Shown here: positions 61,187-64,000 of the stretch, piece by piece
How positions within the stretch are numbered: position 1 is the stretch's first letter
Layout: every line of letters begins with the position of its first letter
Assembly (NCBI RefSeq): GCF_009296315.1
Contig: NZ_WHLY01000002.1
Coordinates: 1,302,001-1,366,000 of the forward strand
From: Salmonirosea aquatica
Lineage (GTDB): Bacteria > Bacteroidota > Bacteroidia > Cytophagales > Spirosomataceae
Direction of reading: 5' to 3'
DNA length: 64,000 nucleotides
Position numbers and translations under genes: made by a program
The notes under the pieces: model-generated
The model's database searches: none
What the model saw: the letters and a program-made list of their open reading frames with translations, nothing else
Told to the model about the DNA's origin: nothing

Positions 61187-61492
61187 ATGAGAGTTCATGC
61201 TCTGAAAACCTTAAAATCCTTTTGGAATAAATACCCGGATTCCGAGCCAAACCTGAGACACTGGTACGGTAAAATAGAGGGGGGTACCTACGCAAACCCG
61301 CAGGAAGTCATTATGCAATTTAAAGGAGCAAATTATGTAGGCAATGAAAGAATCGTTTTCAATATTGCAAGAAACAAGTACCGGCTAATTGTCTCCTTTA
61401 ACTATGGTTATCAGCTCTGCTTCGTAAAATTTGTAGGAACCCACAAAGAATATGACCGAATAGATGCCAAGACCATCGACTATAATCCTTGA
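61187..61492 (+). CDS. higB: HigB-type mRNA interferase toxin
   Basis: 101 aa of the RelE/HigB superfamily. It opens MRVHALKTLKSFWNKYPDSE and contains RIVFNIARNKYRLIVSFNYGYQLCFVKFVGTHKEYDRID, the core beta-sheet with the HigB-type FVGTHKEYD motif. It would cut mRNA on the ribosome. A TATATTTG -7 box at 61174-61181 ends 5 bp before the ATG, so the transcript may be nearly leaderless. The antitoxin gene follows 7 bp after its stop, the usual toxin-first order of this type. Confidence 0.9.
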   Translation: MRVHALKTLKSFWNKYPDSEPNLRHWYGKIEGGTYANPQEVIMQFKGANYVGNERIVFNIARNKYRLIVSFNYGYQLCFVKFVGTHKEYDRIDAKTIDYNP

Positions 61493-61499
61493 AAAAGCT

Positions 61500-61856
61500 A
61501 TGGAGCCGATAAAACCGATCAAAACGGAACAAGACTACGACGCAGCCTTGAAAGAGTTAGAAAGTGTGTTACATGCAAAGCCTAATACTCCGGAGGGTGA
61601 CCTGCTGGAAGTCCTGTCATTACTCGTGCACGAATATGAGCAAAAGCATTATAAAATTGAACTGCTCACACCCCTGGAAGCACTGAAACATGAAATGGAG
61701 GAACAGGGACTGACCCAAAGTGACCTGGCAAAGCGCTTCGCCATGAGCAAAAGCACCATTTCCGAAATCCTGAACGGTCGAAAACAAATGAGTGTGCGCT
61801 TCATGAAGTACCTGTACCACGACTTGGGTATTCCGGCCCAAGTTTTACTTTCCTAA
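61500..61856 (+). CDS. higA: HigA-type antitoxin with helix-turn-helix
   Basis: 118 aa from ATG 61500. The N-terminal part (KTEQDYDAALKELESVLHAKPNTPEGDLLEVLSLLVHEYE) is typical of HigA; the C-terminal XRE-type HTH is LTQSDLAKRFAMSKSTISEILNGRKQMSVRFM (about 75-106). It neutralises the upstream toxin and probably represses the pair. An open frame extends 12 codons upstream into the toxin gene, but this Met matches the family start. Confidence 0.92.
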   Translation: MEPIKPIKTEQDYDAALKELESVLHAKPNTPEGDLLEVLSLLVHEYEQKHYKIELLTPLEALKHEMEEQGLTQSDLAKRFAMSKSTISEILNGRKQMSVRFMKYLYHDLGIPAQVLLS

Positions 61857-61884
61857 TCCCCATGTTTCTTAACTCTACCCTGCT

Positions 61885-63381
61885 ATGACCGCCGAAGAAT
61901 ACCAGAAGTACGACGCCGTGGGCCTGGCCCAACTGGTACAAGTCGGCAAAGTAAGCCCGCTGGAACTGTTGGAAAATGCCCGCGTTCTGGCCGAAAAAAG
62001 AAACCCGGCGCTCAACGCCATCGTGCATCCGCTGTACGAAGAAGGTCGGAAAATTGCTTCCAATCTCCCCGAGCAGGGCGCGTTACGGGGGGTACCATTT
62101 CTGGTGAAAGACCTGAGTGTGGAATGGGCGGGAACGCCGATGCGATCGGGTAGCAAGGGGTACCTTAAATACGTTTCGGGGCAGGACAGTTACTATCTGG
62201 AACGCTGCCGGAAAGCAGGACTGGTACCCTTTGGAAAAACCAACACGCCCGAGTTCGGGCTCACTCCCTTTACTGAACCAACGCTCTTTGGCCCTGCCCG
62301 CAATCCCTGGAACACGGCGCACTCATCGGGTGGGTCGAGTGGCGGATCGGCAGCAGCCGTAGCAGCAGGGATCGTACCAGCCGCTTCTGCCTCCGACGGC
62401 GGCGGCTCCATCCGGATTCCGGCTTCCTGTTGTGGTCTATTCGGGTTGAAGCCTTCGCGGGGCCGGGTATCGCTGGGTCCCCTTTTCGGGCAATCCTGGG
62501 GCGGAGCAGTGGTGGAAGGTTCCGTGACGCGAACCGTGCGCGACAGCGCCGCGATGCTGGATATTCTGCAAGGGTACGCTCCCGGTGACCCCTATCAGAT
62601 CCAAAGTCCCGCACGCCCCTACGCGGAGGAGGTGGGGCGGGAGCCCGGAAAGCTCCGGGTGGCGCTGTGCAGCCATCATCCCTACCCTAGCCAATCGGTG
62701 GATGTGGAATGCGTGCGGGCCGTCGAGAAAGCTGCCCGGTTGCTGCAATCGCTGGGCCACGAAGTGGTAGAGGTACCCCTACCCTACGGTCCCGAAGCGT
62801 TCAAGGATTTGTTTTTCCCGATGGTGGCCAGCGAAACGGCCGCCACCCTGCGCAACCTAGGTACCTACCTGGGCCAGCCGGTGGGTACCGACGATGTGGA
62901 GCTCAACACCTGGCTGTTGGCCAAACTGGGCGAAGTGTATACGGGAGCCGACTATGCTCATGCTCTGTTCCAGTGGAATCAGCTGGCGCGAAAAATGGCT
63001 GCCCTGCATCAACAATATGATGTGATGCTAACGCCGGTACTTTCGCGCCCGCCCATCAAAATAGGGGAGTTACAGAATACCACCCAGGAAAACATTTCCC
63101 TGAAACTTCTGCAAAAAACGGGCGGGTACCGTTTCCTGAAAGGCAGCAAAATCATCGATGAGCTTGTCGAACGTACCTTCAGCTATATTCCCTTCACCCC
63201 CATTGCCAATATGACGGGACAACCCTCCATGTCGGTACCCCTGCACTGGACCGAAACCAACCTGCCCGTGGGGGTTATGTTCACCGGGCGAATGGGCGAA
63301 GAAGATTTACTGTTCCGACTGGCGGCACAACTGGAATCCACCGAACCCTGGTTCGATAAACGGCCTGATTTGAACAAATGA
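61885..63381 (+). CDS. Amidase-signature family enzyme
   Basis: 498-aa hydrolase of carbon-nitrogen bonds. The catalytic set is visible: Lys75 in [10 protein letters not shown], cis-Ser about 151 in [16 protein letters not shown] and nucleophile Ser175 in [11 protein letters not shown]. The C-terminal part ends with [18 protein letters not shown] and [18 protein letters not shown]. No signal peptide, so cytoplasmic. Stand-alone position without gatB or gatC argues against the tRNA amidotransferase subunit GatA. Substrate unknown. Confidence 0.9.
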   Translation: MTAEEYQKYDAVGLAQLVQVGKVSPLELLENARVLAEKRNPALNAIVHPLYEEGRKIASNLPEQGALRGVPFLVKDLSVEWAGTPMRSGSKGYLKYVSGQDSYYLERCRKAGLVPFGKTNTPEFGLTPFTEPTLFGPARNPWNTAHSSGGSSGGSAAAVAAGIVPAASASDGGGSIRIPASCCGLFGLKPSRGRVSLGPLFGQSWGGAVVEGSVTRTVRDSAAMLDILQGYAPGDPYQIQSPARPYAEEVGREPGKLRVALCSHHPYPSQSVDVECVRAVEKAARLLQSLGHEVVEVPLPYGPEAFKDLFFPMVASETAATLRNLGTYLGQPVGTDDVELNTWLLAKLGEVYTGADYAHALFQWNQLARKMAALHQQYDVMLTPVLSRPPIKIGELQNTTQENISLKLLQKTGGYRFLKGSKIIDELVERTFSYIPFTPIANMTGQPSMSVPLHWTETNLPVGVMFTGRMGEEDLLFRLAAQLESTEPWFDKRPDLNK

Positions 63382-63413
63382 CCCTACCCGGAAACTTTAC
63401 CACTTTAAAAGCT

Positions 63414-64000
63414 ATGACAACATGGGGGTACCTACTTGCCTTCGCTATCATTTTCGCCAGTGGATCAAGGGTACCTACTCAGGCTCAGGCCAGCCAGAAG
63501 AATTTTCGCGTTATCGCTTTCTACACGGCCAAAAATGATGCGGCGCACATTAGTTTTGTGCACGAGGCCAACCGCTGGTTTCCGAAAATGGGCACCCAAT
63601 ATGGCTTCACCTACGACTCGACGAGCAACTGGGACAATCTGAATACAAAGTATCTGAAGGACTATCAGGTGGTACTTTTTCTGGATACCCGGCCCGAAGG
63701 TCCCGCCCAACGGGTAGCTTTTCAGAAGTACATGGAAAGCGGCGGAGCCTGGCTGGGTTTTCACTTCGCGGCCTTTGCCCTCACGCCTTCCACCTACCCC
63801 CAGAATTGGGATTGGTACCATCAGCAGTTTTTGGGTTCGGGTTCCTACGGGAGCAATACCTGGCGACCAACGCCGGCCATTCTGCGCGTCGAAGATCCGA
63901 AGCAACCAGTCACGAAGGGCGTGCCCGTTACCTTCCGGTCGTCGGCCAACGAGTGGTACCGCTGGGAAAACGATTTGCGAAAAAATCCCGACATCGATAT
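63414..64000 (+). CDS. ThuA-like domain protein, truncated by the window edge
   Basis: Starts at ATG 63414 with a signal peptide (YLLAFAIIFASGSRVPTQAQA) and runs off the right edge. The visible 195 codons show the ThuA/trehalose-utilisation-like fold: FRVIAFYTAKNDAAHISFVHEA, LKDYQVVLFLDTRPEGPAQRVAFQKYMESGGAWLGFHFAAF and a conserved WDWYHQQFLGS segment. Members are secreted proteins of glycan-degrading Bacteroidota related to glutamine amidotransferase-type domains; the enzymatic role is not settled. Confidence 0.85.
   Translation, partial: MTTWGYLLAFAIIFASGSRVPTQAQASQKNFRVIAFYTAKNDAAHISFVHEANRWFPKMGTQYGFTYDSTSNWDNLNTKYLKDYQVVLFLDTRPEGPAQRVAFQKYMESGGAWLGFHFAAFALTPSTYPQNWDWYHQQFLGSGSYGSNTWRPTPAILRVEDPKQPVTKGVPVTFRSSANEWYRWENDLRKNPDID

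Overview
The window looks like a chromosomal segment of a free-living, polysaccharide-degrading member of the Bacteroidota, most likely Cytophagales (Spirosomataceae/Cytophagaceae-like). The evidence is a set of SusC/SusD outer-membrane pairs with FecI-type sigma and FecR anti-sigma genes, many secreted sulfatases with FGly motifs, a type IX secretion C-terminal signal, Bacteroidota-style -7 boxes (TAnnTTTG), and moderate GC content. The hexamer GGTACC is strongly over-represented in most of the window.

Layout. 0-3.1 kb: a SusD lipoprotein whose SusC partner would lie off the left edge, a 147-bp inverted-repeat (MITE-like) element, and a PQQ-type sugar dehydrogenase on the minus strand. 3.3-17 kb: glycan locus 1, with a divergent ECF sigma, FecR, SusC, SusD, a GH43/GH117-like hydrolase, a six-hairpin (GH95/65-like) hydrolase, an FG-GAP propeller protein, and a convergent sialate-O-acetylesterase. 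17-21 kb: a Tat-exported phospholipase C, an EamA half-transporter and a VIT1/CCC1 transporter. 21.5-34.5 kb: glycan locus 2 (sigma, two sulfatases, FecR, SusC, SusD, sulfatase), ending in two gene remnants (a sulfatase without its catalytic half and a DUF1553 tail). 34.5-37 kb: an AT-rich, gene-poor stretch with an Arm-domain-like small protein and a short AraC regulator. 37-39.4 kb: an ice-binding (DUF3494) protein, a T9SS-sorted surface protein and a 48-aa peptide with a lasso-type leader motif. 40-51 kb: glycan locus 3 (sigma, FecR, SusC, SusD, an unassigned 827-aa secreted protein, sulfatase). 51.8-57.9 kb: an SOS-type block (umuD, umuC, SRAP/YedK) flanked by four paralogous genes for about 80-aa proteins and a repeated hairpin element, in AT-rich DNA. 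58.5-64 kb: housekeeping and mixed genes (tRNA-Ser(UGA), purL, higBA-type toxin-antitoxin, amidase, partial ThuA-like protein).

How it works together. Each glycan locus has the trans-envelope (FecIRA-like) signalling set. The SusC proteins carry an N-terminal STN signalling domain, which would relay substrate binding through FecR to the ECF sigma, which in turn would drive the locus. Loci 2 and 3 are built around sulfatases and so point to sulfated polysaccharides. Locus 1 has glycosidases and an esterase, and points to an acetylated glycan.

Quality warning. Six genes, including the essential purL, are each broken by exactly one missing base in a C or G run of 4-6, with the full family sequence resuming in the next frame. 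This pattern suggests consensus sequencing errors rather than decay. Three of the six runs touch or lie within 3 bp of a GGTACC site.
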